From: Lysinibacillus sphaericus OT4b.31 | GTDB lineage: Bacteria; Bacillota; Bacilli; Bacillales_A; Planococcaceae | Length of the DNA: 64,000 bases | Reading direction: 5' to 3' | NCBI RefSeq assembly: GCF_000392615.1 | Contig: NZ_KB933398.1 | Location: forward strand, 501,729 to 565,728 | Shown here: one piece after another, positions 1 through 9,312 of the stretch | How positions within the stretch are numbered: the first letter of the stretch is position 1 | Layout of the letters: each line of letters begins with the position of its first letter | Program-made: the position numbers and the translations under genes | The notes under the pieces: generated by a model | The model's database searches: none | What the model saw: the letters and a program-made list of their open reading frames with translations, nothing else | Told to the model about the DNA's origin: nothing

Positions 1-524
1 TAAAAGGATACTAATATGATATACTGTAAAACGTTGAAAAAGCTCATAACCACATCAAGTAAAAAGCAATATCCTACCTTTATCTTATCTCCAAAAAAGC
101 ACATATTAATATATAAATATAACTAGTACGTATTAGTGTGATAGTTTAATTATTTTTTCTTCTTTCGGTAGTTTTGCTGCGAAAGCGGAGCGTCAGATAC
201 AGAATACTACTTGTACCTCTATACAGAAATTTCTAGAAGCAGTCATACTCATTTGATAATAAGGTTTTTTAAATATAGCTAAGTTTGTTTTTTATTTATT
301 GTTTAGAATGAATGAAAAATTGTTGAGCCTATACAAATTTGTTATAGAGGATATTATATTAAAAATCGTCAATTTATTGTGGAATATATTCTCCTTATTT
401 AACAGTAATGAATGAATTAAAAAGAAGGGAATTTGATGAAAATATGACGAAAAACACCTATTGATCATAATAGTTCCACAGTGCAAATAAATATCATATT
501 AAGAAAATGTAAGAGGAGTATAGG
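1..524. other. Intergenic region upstream of polysaccharide operon
   Basis: AT-rich, with no convincing gene. A short GC-richer patch near 160-205 (a reading like ttttgctgcgaaagcggagc) resembles a scrap of the interspersed repeat family seen at 20460, 52059 and 60660. The promoter of the downstream operon should lie in 300-500, but I see no well-spaced -35/-10 pair I would trust. The ribosome site AGAGGAG lies just before the ATG at 525. Confidence 0.5.
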
Positions 525-1421
525 ATGGACACTTTAATTAAAGCGACACAAAAAGTAAATATTTCTAATGAAAGTTATATTGTACCAATTTTCGATGTGT
601 TAAAGGCAAATGTTATTCGTTCACATATGGAATTGACAGTTATTTTTTTAAAGGCAACTGTAACCGACCCCCATCAAAATAATATGATTGAAGATTTAGA
701 AGAACAAATTGCTCATTTTCTTGTATCCGAAGTTCGGAATACCGATATGCTTTTTAGGTTAGAGGGAAGTTTACGATGGGGAATTTTGTTACCACAAAAT
801 GGTGAGGAGGAGGGAAAAGCATTTTTAAATCGAATTTTTCAACTCGTAATAAATGAGAACTTCCCTTTAAAAATCGATTCAACTTTTACATTTCAGGGAA
901 TTATTGTAGAGGTTAAAAATGATCAAGTAATGTTTGAAGATTTAAAAGATAAACAGTTTGAAGTTTTTAGTCAACTATCAGAACCTTGGAAAATCGAAAT
1001 CGTGACGAGCTTTAAGGCACAACCAATTAAAAAAGTGAAAGTAAGTATTTTAGAGGAAAATACTATTTTTAGCGAAGTATTAGAATTGACAGTTCAAAAA
1101 ATGGTAGTAGATCACTTTCAATTGGAAACAAAAATATTTTCAGATGGGCACGAATTTTTACAGTCAGATTGGTATTTATCTGGACATACGCATATTGTCA
1201 TTATGAATGATATTTTGCCTCGTAAAAATGGCCTCAATGTCTTGCACACATTAAGGCAAATGGCTAATCAAAAGAAATTTATTATTTATATGATGACAAA
1301 TAGAAAGTCTCAGGGAGATATGATCTATGCATATGAAAGTGGCGTTGATGAGTATTTAATTAAGCCATTCGATTTAAATTTATTTCAAGCACAATTAAAA
1401 CGAACATTTGCGAGGTTATGA
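525..1421 (+). CDS. Degenerate GGDEF / pseudo-receiver regulator, probable c-di-GMP receptor
   Basis: A 298-residue soluble protein with two domains. Residues about 20-145 look like a GGDEF domain: R71-N-T-D74 is followed, five residues later, by E80-G-S-L-R84 where GGDEF should stand, then ILLP. Diguanylate cyclase activity is therefore very unlikely, while the RxxD inhibitory-site motif that binds c-di-GMP is intact at its usual spacing. Residues 170-298 have a receiver fold: T258 and K280 (IKPF) are kept, but the acidic pair is EE (177-178) and the phospho-acceptor position (four before P232) is N228. Phosphorylation is thus doubtful. It is the first gene of the polysaccharide operon and overlaps the next by 4 nt. 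Inference: it senses c-di-GMP and controls the glycosyltransferase, as degenerate GGDEF proteins do in PelD- and YdaK-type systems. Confidence 0.75.
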   Translation: MDTLIKATQKVNISNESYIVPIFDVLKANVIRSHMELTVIFLKATVTDPHQNNMIEDLEEQIAHFLVSEVRNTDMLFRLEGSLRWGILLPQNGEEEGKAFLNRIFQLVINENFPLKIDSTFTFQGIIVEVKNDQVMFEDLKDKQFEVFSQLSEPWKIEIVTSFKAQPIKKVKVSILEENTIFSEVLELTVQKMVVDHFQLETKIFSDGHEFLQSDWYLSGHTHIVIMNDILPRKNGLNVLHTLRQMANQKKFIIYMMTNRKSQGDMIYAYESGVDEYLIKPFDLNLFQAQLKRTFARL

Positions 1422-2467
1422 TTATGATTGAATTATCTATTCAATTATTATTATATATTATTGCTATTCTCTTAGTATTTTGCGGTGTAGCAATGATTTA
1501 TTTAATCTATCAAAGAGGGTATGAAGAAAGAAAGAAGCATGAGATTGAAAAGTATATACAAAAAACAAAAATAATTTGGCAGGAGTACTTTCTAGAGGAC
1601 GACCAATTTACTGTTACGCTAATTCCTAAAAATAAAAATCAAATATTAGCGGTAGAACACATATTTTTATCGTATTTAAGAAATATTTCCAATCCGATTA
1701 TTCAACAAAAAATATATAATTTTGCACAAATGTATTTAAAGGACTATTACCAAAATGAATTAAAATCCAAAAACGGGAGTAAGAAAATGAATGCAATGTA
1801 CCGCATTGCTGATTTCCATATAAAAGAGCTTATCAGTACTTGCGAAGTATCCATTAAACACAAACATTCTATAGAAGTATTTCAGCTATTAAAAATATAT
1901 TCTATTCTTGAAAAAGAAAAATTTATACATGAAATATTGCTATGTAATTATTCTTTTTCAGAAAGTGAATATAAAAAGTTATTTTCATATTTAGATGTAG
2001 AAATGCTCCAACAATTTATGGGGAAATTGGAAAATTTACATCAAGCGGCACAATATGCTTTGATTGATACAATTGCAGCAAAAGGCAGTATGGAAGTTAT
2101 AGAGGGACTTGAGGAATTATTAGCAAGTGAGGATACTGAAATTCGCATTCGGACTCTTAGAGGACTAGAAAGAATTGGGGTTATCCGAGATTTAGAGACG
2201 TATATTCCATTTGTTAATTCGTCAATATGGGAAGAAAGATTAATGGTCGCAAAATTATTTAAGTATGCACCTTTAACATATACTTCCGGGCATTTAGAAA
2301 AATTGTTACAAGATAGTAATTGGTGGGTGCGGTCACAAGCAGCAAGTACGATAATTGAAGATCCCAGAGGTTATCAGAGATTAAAAAAATTCATTGAAAC
2401 AACAAATGACCAATATGCAATTGATATGGCTAATGAAGTATTAGAAAAAAGGATGCGTGCAGTATGA
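1418..2467 (+). CDS. Membrane-anchored HEAT-repeat protein of polysaccharide operon
   Basis: A 349-residue protein with one N-terminal membrane segment (about residues 6-28, followed by a basic stretch YQRGYEERKK) and a long, mostly helical cytoplasmic part. The C-terminal third reads as HEAT-type repeats (GLEELLASEDTEIRIRTLRG, then SSIWEERLMVAKLFK, then DSNWWVRSQAASTII). Such repeats are protein-interaction scaffolds. It starts with ATG inside the upstream stop region (ATGATTATGATT) and its own stop overlaps the next start by 4 nt, so translation is probably coupled. I do not recognise a named family. Inference: it links the regulator to the membrane glycosyltransferase. Confidence 0.7.
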   Translation: MIMIELSIQLLLYIIAILLVFCGVAMIYLIYQRGYEERKKHEIEKYIQKTKIIWQEYFLEDDQFTVTLIPKNKNQILAVEHIFLSYLRNISNPIIQQKIYNFAQMYLKDYYQNELKSKNGSKKMNAMYRIADFHIKELISTCEVSIKHKHSIEVFQLLKIYSILEKEKFIHEILLCNYSFSESEYKKLFSYLDVEMLQQFMGKLENLHQAAQYALIDTIAAKGSMEVIEGLEELLASEDTEIRIRTLRGLERIGVIRDLETYIPFVNSSIWEERLMVAKLFKYAPLTYTSGHLEKLLQDSNWWVRSQAASTIIEDPRGYQRLKKFIETTNDQYAIDMANEVLEKRMRAV

Positions 2468-3888
2468 TTATACTTGACTATTTAATGTGGTTTTTTGGTG
2501 GGTTAATCATAATTTATATGCTACTGGTTATAGTAACGTATGGACTTATGTTCTTCTTTGCCTTTTTTAAGCTACGAAAAGAATATAGGCTTGATCACAC
2601 TGAAATGGATGATACGTATATTGATGCGTTCTATTCTAAACCAGTATCTGTAATTATACCTGCTTATAATGAAGAAGTAGGTATTGTGGATAGTATTCAT
2701 TCTCTACTTAGTTTACACTATCCAGAATTTGAAATAATCATTGTCAATGATGGTTCTACTGATCGTACTCAAGAAATAGTTATTGAGCATTTTCAAATGC
2801 AAAAAATTGAAAAAGTAATAAAGATGGAAATCCCAGCAAGTCCTATTAATCAAATCTATCAATCACAAATTCACCCAAATTGTTTTTTAGTAGAGAAAGA
2901 GAATGGTGGAAAGGCAGATGCTTTGAATGTAGGCATTAATGTGGCAAGATATCCTTATTTTTGTTCTGTTGATGGAGATTCAATTCTGGAGAGTACATCT
3001 TTATTACGTTTAATGAAACCCATTGCCTTATCTGATGGTGAGGTAATTGCGGCAGGAGGAAATGTTCAAATTGCCAATGGAATGAATATGCAACTTGGCT
3101 CCATTTTAGAAACAAACTTATCTAAAAATTATTTAGTTACTATGCAAATTATTGAATACTTTAGAGCTTTTTTAATAGGACGAATTACGCTAAGTAAATT
3201 TAACTTGGTTTTAATTATTTCAGGTGCATTTAGTCTGTTTTCAAAAAAATGGGTAGTAGAAGCAGGTGGCTATACTAAAAGTATGATTGGTGAAGATATG
3301 GAGCTCGTAGTAAAACTGCATCAATATATCCGTAAAAAGAAAGAAAATAAACGTATTGAATTTGTAGAGAACCCTGTTTGTTGGACAGAGGCACCAGAAA
3401 CAATGGCTGTTTTAAGGCGACAAAGAAGAAGGTGGCATCAAGGATTATTAGAGAGTTTATGGAGTCATAAAACAATGACTTTTAATCCAAAATATGGAGG
3501 TATTGGGTTATTATCCTTCCCCTATTTTTGGCTCATTGAAGGCTTAGGACCGATTGTCGAACTTGGTGGGTATATTTATATTGTTTTTGCTTTTTTCTTA
3601 GGTGACATCTATTATGAGATAGCCATTTTGCTACTTTTATCATTTGTACTGTATGGTGTTGTATTTTCAATAATGGCTGTGTTATTTGAAGCATGGAGCA
3701 AAAATAAAACATTCAAGGTTGCTGACTTAATACGTATGATGTTACTAAGTTTTACAGAAATGTTTTGGTATCGTCCTATTACACTTATTTGGCGTTGTGA
3801 AGGTCTTTTGAACTTTTTAGTAAGAAGACGAGAGTGGGGCAAAATGGATCGTAAAGGTATTTCAAGCAAGGAGCAAGAATCGATATGA
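2464..3888 (+). CDS. Processive family 2 glycosyltransferase (BcsA/PgaC/IcaA type)
   Basis: A 474-residue membrane glycosyltransferase. After one N-terminal membrane segment (about 5-33) comes a GT-A domain: VIIPAYNEE and VNDGSTD for the nucleotide sugar, D170-G-D172 for metal, E277-D278 as the catalytic base, and Q320-RRR-W324 as the QxxRW acceptor motif. All hallmarks of processive beta-glycan synthases are present. Three or four membrane segments follow (about 355-440), forming the pore. It should polymerise a UDP-sugar and extrude the chain. The sugar cannot be told from sequence, but a deacetylase in the same operon hints at an N-acetylhexosamine polymer. It overlaps both neighbours by 4 nt. 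Confidence 0.9.
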   Translation: MIILDYLMWFFGGLIIIYMLLVIVTYGLMFFFAFFKLRKEYRLDHTEMDDTYIDAFYSKPVSVIIPAYNEEVGIVDSIHSLLSLHYPEFEIIIVNDGSTDRTQEIVIEHFQMQKIEKVIKMEIPASPINQIYQSQIHPNCFLVEKENGGKADALNVGINVARYPYFCSVDGDSILESTSLLRLMKPIALSDGEVIAAGGNVQIANGMNMQLGSILETNLSKNYLVTMQIIEYFRAFLIGRITLSKFNLVLIISGAFSLFSKKWVVEAGGYTKSMIGEDMELVVKLHQYIRKKKENKRIEFVENPVCWTEAPETMAVLRRQRRRWHQGLLESLWSHKTMTFNPKYGGIGLLSFPYFWLIEGLGPIVELGGYIYIVFAFFLGDIYYEIAILLLLSFVLYGVVFSIMAVLFEAWSKNKTFKVADLIRMMLLSFTEMFWYRPITLIWRCEGLLNFLVRRREWGKMDRKGISSKEQESI

Positions 3889-6800
3889 AGCGTATTTATT
3901 TGGGAATTATAGTAGTGTTATTACTTATAGTGATACCAATTGCTCTTTGGTTTGTGTCACCTAATAAACAACTGAATGTTGCAATCATTGATAAAACAGT
4001 GAAGGATGAATCATATCGAGAGCATTTAGGGTTAACTTGGCTATTAAATTTTTTGAAGTACGAACATAAAGAAGGTCAATATGATGAATCCAAGGATTAT
4101 TTTGGGACAATTCCAGATGAACAAAATAACAGTGTGTCTACTTCTCAAATGCCAAAGGATTACAAAGATTATGATGTAATTTATTTAGCGGATACGTACG
4201 GTGTCTATGAAGATGATCTCAACCCGAAGCAAGAAAGATTGGGGGCACGCACAAAGAAAATTGTTGGTGGATTAGAATCGCAAGAATGGGATGCTATGAT
4301 GAAACGTTTAACTAGTGCCGAAAAAAGTTTATTTATTGCAGAATTTAACTCTATTGCATCACCAACGTCTCCTGAAGTGCGAAATCAAGTGCTAGATTAT
4401 TTGAAAATAGATTGGTCTGGCTGGATTGGTCGCTATTTTGAAGAATTAGATTATAGAAAAAATAATGAAATTCCACAATGGGTTGTTGATAAATTTAAGG
4501 ATGACTGGAAATATGAAGGTGGGGGCTTCATATTAGTAAATGACTTTACAGATGAGGTTTTTGTTTTAGAATTAAATAAACATATTGATAAAGAAGGTAT
4601 TTATCTTAACTTCATTAAAGCAGGACAAAAGTTCTTGAATGTTTCATCAAGCACACGATATGATTACTGGTTTGATATTGTTACGGCGCAAAATGAGCAA
4701 GATGTTTTAGCGAATTATGAGTGGAGTTTAACTGATGAAGGAGAAAAATTATTAAATGAACATGATGTTCCTCTTTCATTCGCAGCCGTTGTTTCAGGTG
4801 AACAAAAAAATGCTACAAAATATTATTTTGCAGGCGATTTTAATGATATGAATAAAGTGCCATTTTTCTATAAGATGAAAGGGCTAGCATCAGTCTATAA
4901 AGTTTTACAAAATTTTTCAGATGATGCTTTCTATTGGTCAGCATATGTACCGATGATGAAGTCTATTTTGGAAGAATTCGAGAAAAAAGAAGTTAAGCAG
5001 AAATCTGACGGTTCATCAATAAATAATTTAGGTTATAATGCACGTATTAATGATCAAACATTTGAAATTTTAAAAGATGGGCAATGGGAAGCTATCACCC
5101 TCAAAGGCGTTAATATGGGGATGGGAAAACCAGGTTATTTCCCTGGAGAGGCGGCCATTACGGAGGATGAATATTATCGCTGGTTCCAACAGATTGGTAA
5201 AATGAATGCCAATACAATCCGAGTCTATACGTTACATCCACCTGGCTTTTATAGAGCTTTAAAAAGATATAATGAAGAAGCAGAAAATCCTTTATATGTG
5301 CTACATGGAGTGTGGATTGAAGAAGAAGGTTTAGAGGAAACTTTAGATGCTTATGATCCTGCAACGCTTGAGAAATTCCGAGCAGAAATGAAAACCCTTG
5401 TAGATGTCATTCACGGTAATAAATATGTAGAGCACGTAGTAGGACATGCATCTGGTTATTATGATACGGATGTTTCACAGTATATAATCGGTTGGGTTAT
5501 TGGTATCGAATGGTACCCTCATATGGTGAACGGAACAAATGAAAAGCATGCTACTATTGGACAATATGATGGTGTTTATTTCCAAACAAAAAATGCTTCC
5601 CCATTTGAATATTGGATTGCAGAACAAATGGATTATATTACGCAATATGAACAAAATAATTATGGCTGGATGCATCCTATGAGCTTTACAAACTGGGTTA
5701 CAACAGATTTATTAGATCATCCATCTGAGCCGAATACAGATGAAGATATTGCAAGTGTTAATCCGAATGTCGTTTATACGAAAGGGTTAGCGAAACAAAC
5801 AGGTCAATTTGCATCGTACCATGTGTATCCATACTATCCAGATTTCTTTAACTATGATCAAAAATACTTGTCGTATGTGGATCATCGTGGAGAAAAAAAT
5901 AGTTATGCAGGCTATTTAGCAGAATTACACGCTGCACATCGTATGCCAATATTAATCGCTGAGTTTGGAATCCCTGGTTCACGTGGTTTAACCCATGATA
6001 ATCCATATGGCTGGACTCAGGGATTTGTATCAGAGCGGGAGCAAGGTGAAATATTAACCCATCTGTTTGAGGATATTATGGCAGAGGATTTACTTGGCGG
6101 ATTAGTATTTACTTGGCAAGATGAGTGGTTTAAACGTACTTGGAATACGATGGACTATGATAATCCAAACCAACGCCCTTATTGGTCTAATGCACAAACA
6201 AATGAACAACAATTTGGTTTACTAAGCTTTGATCGGCATAAGGTACAGGTTGACGGAGATATATCAGAATGGAAAGCTCCCCTTTTATATAAACAGCAAA
6301 AAAACAAGCCTTCAATGAGCGTTGATTATGATGAAAGATACTTGTACCTTCAATTAAAAGGAGATGTACTCAATAAAATATCTACTACTCAAATTCTATT
6401 AGATGTTATGCCGAATCAGGGAAAAACAGCAAAATCAGATTTGAAAGGAGTAACGTTCAAAAATGGCATTGAGTTTGTTGTCGAGCTTAATAAGAATAAG
6501 GAGTCACGTATCGTCATCGATCCTTATTATGATTTCTATTCTTATTTATATGGACATGAATTAAAGCTTATCGACATTCCATCTTCAAGTGTTATGAAAA
6601 AGAACACTACGTTCAGTCCGATTTACTATGCTTTAAATAAAGAGCTATACTTGCCAGAACAGGATATAGATGTACCTTTTTCAGCATATGAAACAGGCAA
6701 ATTAATAGAGGGAAATGGTAATCCGAAGGCAGAGGATTATAATTCTCTTGTCGATTATAATTGGAGCGACAAAGGAACTATAGAATTACGTATTCCTTGG

Positions 6801-7076
6801 TTACTTCTTCAATCAAAGGATCCCAGTCATAAAGAATTTATAGGGGATTTCTATAAAGAAAACGGAGAAGTATCAGTTTTTGTAGATAAAATAAATATAG
6901 GTGCATTGTTTGTTAATGATAAGCATGAGGTTGTATCTTCATTGCCAGAGATTGAAAAAGGTGTACTTAATCAATTGCATAGTTATACATGGGATAATTG
7001 GAATCTGCCTAAAACTGAAGAACGGTTAAAAAATTCCTATGGCATTATGAAAGAAACATTTAAGAGATTTGAATAG
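3885..7076 (+). CDS. Large secreted/anchored glycoside hydrolase-like protein
   Basis: A 1063-residue protein with an N-terminal membrane anchor or uncleaved signal (about 4-24) and an extracellular body. Residues about 35-370 are an unrecognised domain rich in aromatic and acidic residues. From about 405 a TIM-barrel of the GH2/GH5 superfamily kind begins (GVNMGMGKPG). Likely catalytic acids are E542 in GWVIGIEWYP and E693 in LIAEFGIPG, the typical acid/base and nucleophile strands. From about 788 there is a CBM9/DOMON-like beta domain opening with DGDISEW. The start is supported by AAGGAG 9 nt upstream. Position between synthase and deacetylase suggests it trims or releases the exported polysaccharide, and the size and domain mix are unusual. 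The substrate is unknown. Confidence 0.7.
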   Translation: MKRIYLGIIVVLLLIVIPIALWFVSPNKQLNVAIIDKTVKDESYREHLGLTWLLNFLKYEHKEGQYDESKDYFGTIPDEQNNSVSTSQMPKDYKDYDVIYLADTYGVYEDDLNPKQERLGARTKKIVGGLESQEWDAMMKRLTSAEKSLFIAEFNSIASPTSPEVRNQVLDYLKIDWSGWIGRYFEELDYRKNNEIPQWVVDKFKDDWKYEGGGFILVNDFTDEVFVLELNKHIDKEGIYLNFIKAGQKFLNVSSSTRYDYWFDIVTAQNEQDVLANYEWSLTDEGEKLLNEHDVPLSFAAVVSGEQKNATKYYFAGDFNDMNKVPFFYKMKGLASVYKVLQNFSDDAFYWSAYVPMMKSILEEFEKKEVKQKSDGSSINNLGYNARINDQTFEILKDGQWEAITLKGVNMGMGKPGYFPGEAAITEDEYYRWFQQIGKMNANTIRVYTLHPPGFYRALKRYNEEAENPLYVLHGVWIEEEGLEETLDAYDPATLEKFRAEMKTLVDVIHGNKYVEHVVGHASGYYDTDVSQYIIGWVIGIEWYPHMVNGTNEKHATIGQYDGVYFQTKNASPFEYWIAEQMDYITQYEQNNYGWMHPMSFTNWVTTDLLDHPSEPNTDEDIASVNPNVVYTKGLAKQTGQFASYHVYPYYPDFFNYDQKYLSYVDHRGEKNSYAGYLAELHAAHRMPILIAEFGIPGSRGLTHDNPYGWTQGFVSEREQGEILTHLFEDIMAEDLLGGLVFTWQDEWFKRTWNTMDYDNPNQRPYWSNAQTNEQQFGLLSFDRHKVQVDGDISEWKAPLLYKQQKNKPSMSVDYDERYLYLQLKGDVLNKISTTQILLDVMPNQGKTAKSDLKGVTFKNGIEFVVELNKNKESRIVIDPYYDFYSYLYGHELKLIDIPSSSVMKKNTTFSPIYYALNKELYLPEQDIDVPFSAYETGKLIEGNGNPKAEDYNSLVDYNWSDKGTIELRIPWLLLQSKDPSHKEFIGDFYKENGEVSVFVDKINIGALFVNDKHEVVSSLPEIEKGVLNQLHSYTWDNWNLPKTEERLKNSYGIMKETFKRFE

Positions 7077-7098
7077 TGGTTTAAAGGAGAGAGAAAGA

Positions 7099-8193
7099 TT
7101 GATTCAGTGGAGAAAGATTATCGTTATATTAGCGACACCATTTGTGCTTTTATGCATAAATGGTATAACTATAACGAAAGCGGTATCTTTTATAGAGCAA
7201 CAAGAAATTACAGATTTAAATAAGGAATGGACGATTACATTTAATCATCCAATTAATAAAGCATCGATTACTAGCTCTTCAATTACGATTAAAGATGAAG
7301 CAGGAAATGATTTTCCGACTACATTAGAGATTAATAAAAATAAAGTTAAAGTGAAGCCTAAAAAATCATACGAAAACTATACGACATATACTTTAAATGT
7401 CCAAAATAATATTGAAAATGATCAATCAAATCGCTTGAAAAATAGTTTCAAGTTGATTTTTACTACCAATTTTGCAATTGAGGATATTAAAAAAATCACG
7501 CCTTTAAATACTTCTGATTATTACGGACAGGCACTTGTAACACTATCCTATGACGATGGCTATCGAGATTGGTATGATAAAGCACTACCACTCCATTCGA
7601 AATATAATATGCCTGGAACTTTTAATATTATCGGTGATAAATTGTACTCAGATGATGAAATTTATATGACATCATCTCAAGTATGGGTTGCACATGATTT
7701 AGGTTTAGAAATTGCATCGCATACACAAAATCATGTTTTTCTAACAAAAAAATCAGTGGACGATATTCGTTATGAATTTGCTGAAAGCATAAATACAATC
7801 GAATCTTTACTAGGCAAAGGTGTCGTTTCAACTGTTGCGATTCCTTATTCCGATTATAATGAAGAAGTAAGGAAAATTGCTATGCAATATTTCGACGGTA
7901 TTCGTGTATTAGGTAGAGAAACGAATATACCTAATAATTATGATCCGTACTGGTTAAAATCATATGCTATTACAAATACAACAGAATTTTCAGATGTGAA
8001 ACAATGGATTGATAAAGCGGTTGCTGAGAAATCTTGGGTCATTATTATGTTGCACGGTATTAAAGAAGATCGATTGGAAGAGTATGAAACAACGCCAGAA
8101 ATTTTAGAACAGATGATGAAATATATTAATGGATTAGGTAAAGATTCTATTTTACCAGTAAATACAAAGGAAGGATTACAGCTTACAAAATAA
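7099..8193 (+). CDS. Secreted polysaccharide deacetylase with Ig-like domain
   Basis: A NodB-type deacetylase. I place the start at TTG 7099, which has AAAGGAGAG 6 nt upstream; an in-frame TTG at 7069 lacks a site. The product (about 364 residues) has an N-terminal signal or anchor helix, then a Big_5/SbsA-like Ig domain (about 35-130: WTITFNHPI, LIFTTNF) and the deacetylase domain. The metal triad is visible: D152-D153 in SYDDGYRD, and H208/H212 in ASHTQNH. A later MLHG carries the LxH-type histidine. It removes N-acetyl groups from an extracellular glycan and closes the five-gene operon. Inference: the polymer is an N-acetylhexosamine chain partly deacetylated outside the cell. Confidence 0.85.
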   Translation: MIQWRKIIVILATPFVLLCINGITITKAVSFIEQQEITDLNKEWTITFNHPINKASITSSSITIKDEAGNDFPTTLEINKNKVKVKPKKSYENYTTYTLNVQNNIENDQSNRLKNSFKLIFTTNFAIEDIKKITPLNTSDYYGQALVTLSYDDGYRDWYDKALPLHSKYNMPGTFNIIGDKLYSDDEIYMTSSQVWVAHDLGLEIASHTQNHVFLTKKSVDDIRYEFAESINTIESLLGKGVVSTVAIPYSDYNEEVRKIAMQYFDGIRVLGRETNIPNNYDPYWLKSYAITNTTEFSDVKQWIDKAVAEKSWVIIMLHGIKEDRLEEYETTPEILEQMMKYINGLGKDSILPVNTKEGLQLTK

Positions 8194-8383
8194 AAAAACT
8201 GAATCCAAAAATCAGCAGCAGTTTATGTTTTGGTTATGTGTGTCTAGCATACAACTTGAACGTAACGAATGAAGCTTATCCTTTGCTAAGCCACAAATTC
8301 TCTAAGTAGTAAATTGAAAAAGGAACCTTAAAGAAGACACATTGCCATTCAAATTTAATGGGGTTTAGAATTGACGAAGGGAA

Positions 8384-8409
8384 AAAAATCGCCGTAAACG
8401 GCGATTTTT
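8384..8409. terminator. Bidirectional intrinsic terminator
   Basis: A perfect 11-bp stem AAAAATCGCCG / CGGCGATTTTT around a TAAA loop, with A and T runs on either side. It serves the convergent polysaccharide operon (plus) and the LysR gene (minus, stop at 8410). Confidence 0.9.
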
Positions 8410-9312
8410 TTATTGGAATTGCGAAAGTCGTGAAAAGAAGTTTTTGACGAAGTCTAAGAATATTTTTTCGGAAGGCGCAATTTCACGGTTAACTGGTGAG
8501 ATAATTCCCACAGTTCTAGGTATTGTGGGAGACTCGATTGGCACTTTTACCGTAAATCGAGCGGCTGAATCGTATAGTGAGCTTTCTGGTAATAAGCTGA
8601 CCCCGATTCCAGCGGCCACGAGGCCTTTTAGTGCATCTAAGTCCTCTCCTTGTGAAATGACATTTGGTGAAAAGCCAGCTGCACGGCATGCATCCATTGC
8701 GACTTTATGTAAAATATAGCCGTCTGGGAATAACACAAATAGATCATTGCGTAATTCAGCCAGCTGAATACTTTCTTTTTTAGCTAATGGGTGGTTTGCT
8801 GGTAGTAGTGCCGCAATATTTTCAGTAAATAAAACGGTTGATTGAATAGTCTCATCTTTTGGTGGAAGCGGCCCAAGGAATGCTAAGTTTAACTCACGGT
8901 TTTTGACAGCATCTATTAAGAAACGATAAGAGCCTTGACGGAGCTGGAATTGTAAGTCGGGGTATTCACGCTTAAAGGCCGAAATAACGGTTGGTAGTAC
9001 ATAACTAGCTAAGCTTGTTGGAAAACCAATTTTAATAGTACCTTTTGCTGGATCCAAGTATTCTTCTACCTGCTTGGCAGCAAAATCAATTGCTTTTAAG
9101 GCAGTAATTGTATGTTCAAGAAAAGTTCTTCCAATCGGTGTCAATTTTACATTTCGTCCGACACGTTCAAAAAGTGGTGTACCTAATTCATCTTCTAAAT
9201 TGGCAATTTGACGGCTAATTGCTGATTGTGCAACATGAAGATGTTCTGCGGCTTCTGAAATATGCTCACGTTCAGCCACTTCAACAAAATAACGTAATTG
9301 ACGTAACTCCAC
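8410..9312 (-). CDS. gltC: LysR-family regulator, GltC-like
   Basis: A 300-residue LysR regulator: N-terminal winged helix (MELRQLRYFVEVAE, AEHLHVAQSAISRQI) and a C-terminal effector domain. The sequence is very close to what I remember of Bacillus GltC, with shared stretches such as IGFPTSLAS, RQGSYRFLI, GEDLDA and LLPES. GltC activates glutamate synthase genes in response to 2-oxoglutarate. No gltAB is nearby: the divergent neighbour is the suf operon, about 600 nt away. The start is GTG at 9312 with GAGGTGAG upstream. The target here is uncertain, because orphan GltC paralogues occur. Confidence 0.75.
   Translation of the reverse strand: MELRQLRYFVEVAEREHISEAAEHLHVAQSAISRQIANLEDELGTPLFERVGRNVKLTPIGRTFLEHTITALKAIDFAAKQVEEYLDPAKGTIKIGFPTSLASYVLPTVISAFKREYPDLQFQLRQGSYRFLIDAVKNRELNLAFLGPLPPKDETIQSTVLFTENIAALLPANHPLAKKESIQLAELRNDLFVLFPDGYILHKVAMDACRAAGFSPNVISQGEDLDALKGLVAAGIGVSLLPESSLYDSAARFTVKVPIESPTIPRTVGIISPVNREIAPSEKIFLDFVKNFFSRLSQFQ

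Noticed and set aside
292..486. 64-codon minus-strand ORF upstream of the polysaccharide operon
   Set aside because: No ribosome site, AT-driven composition, no family resemblance.
8444..8719. 91-codon plus-strand ORF in the LysR gene
   Set aside because: Antisense shadow of a gene with clear LysR domains.
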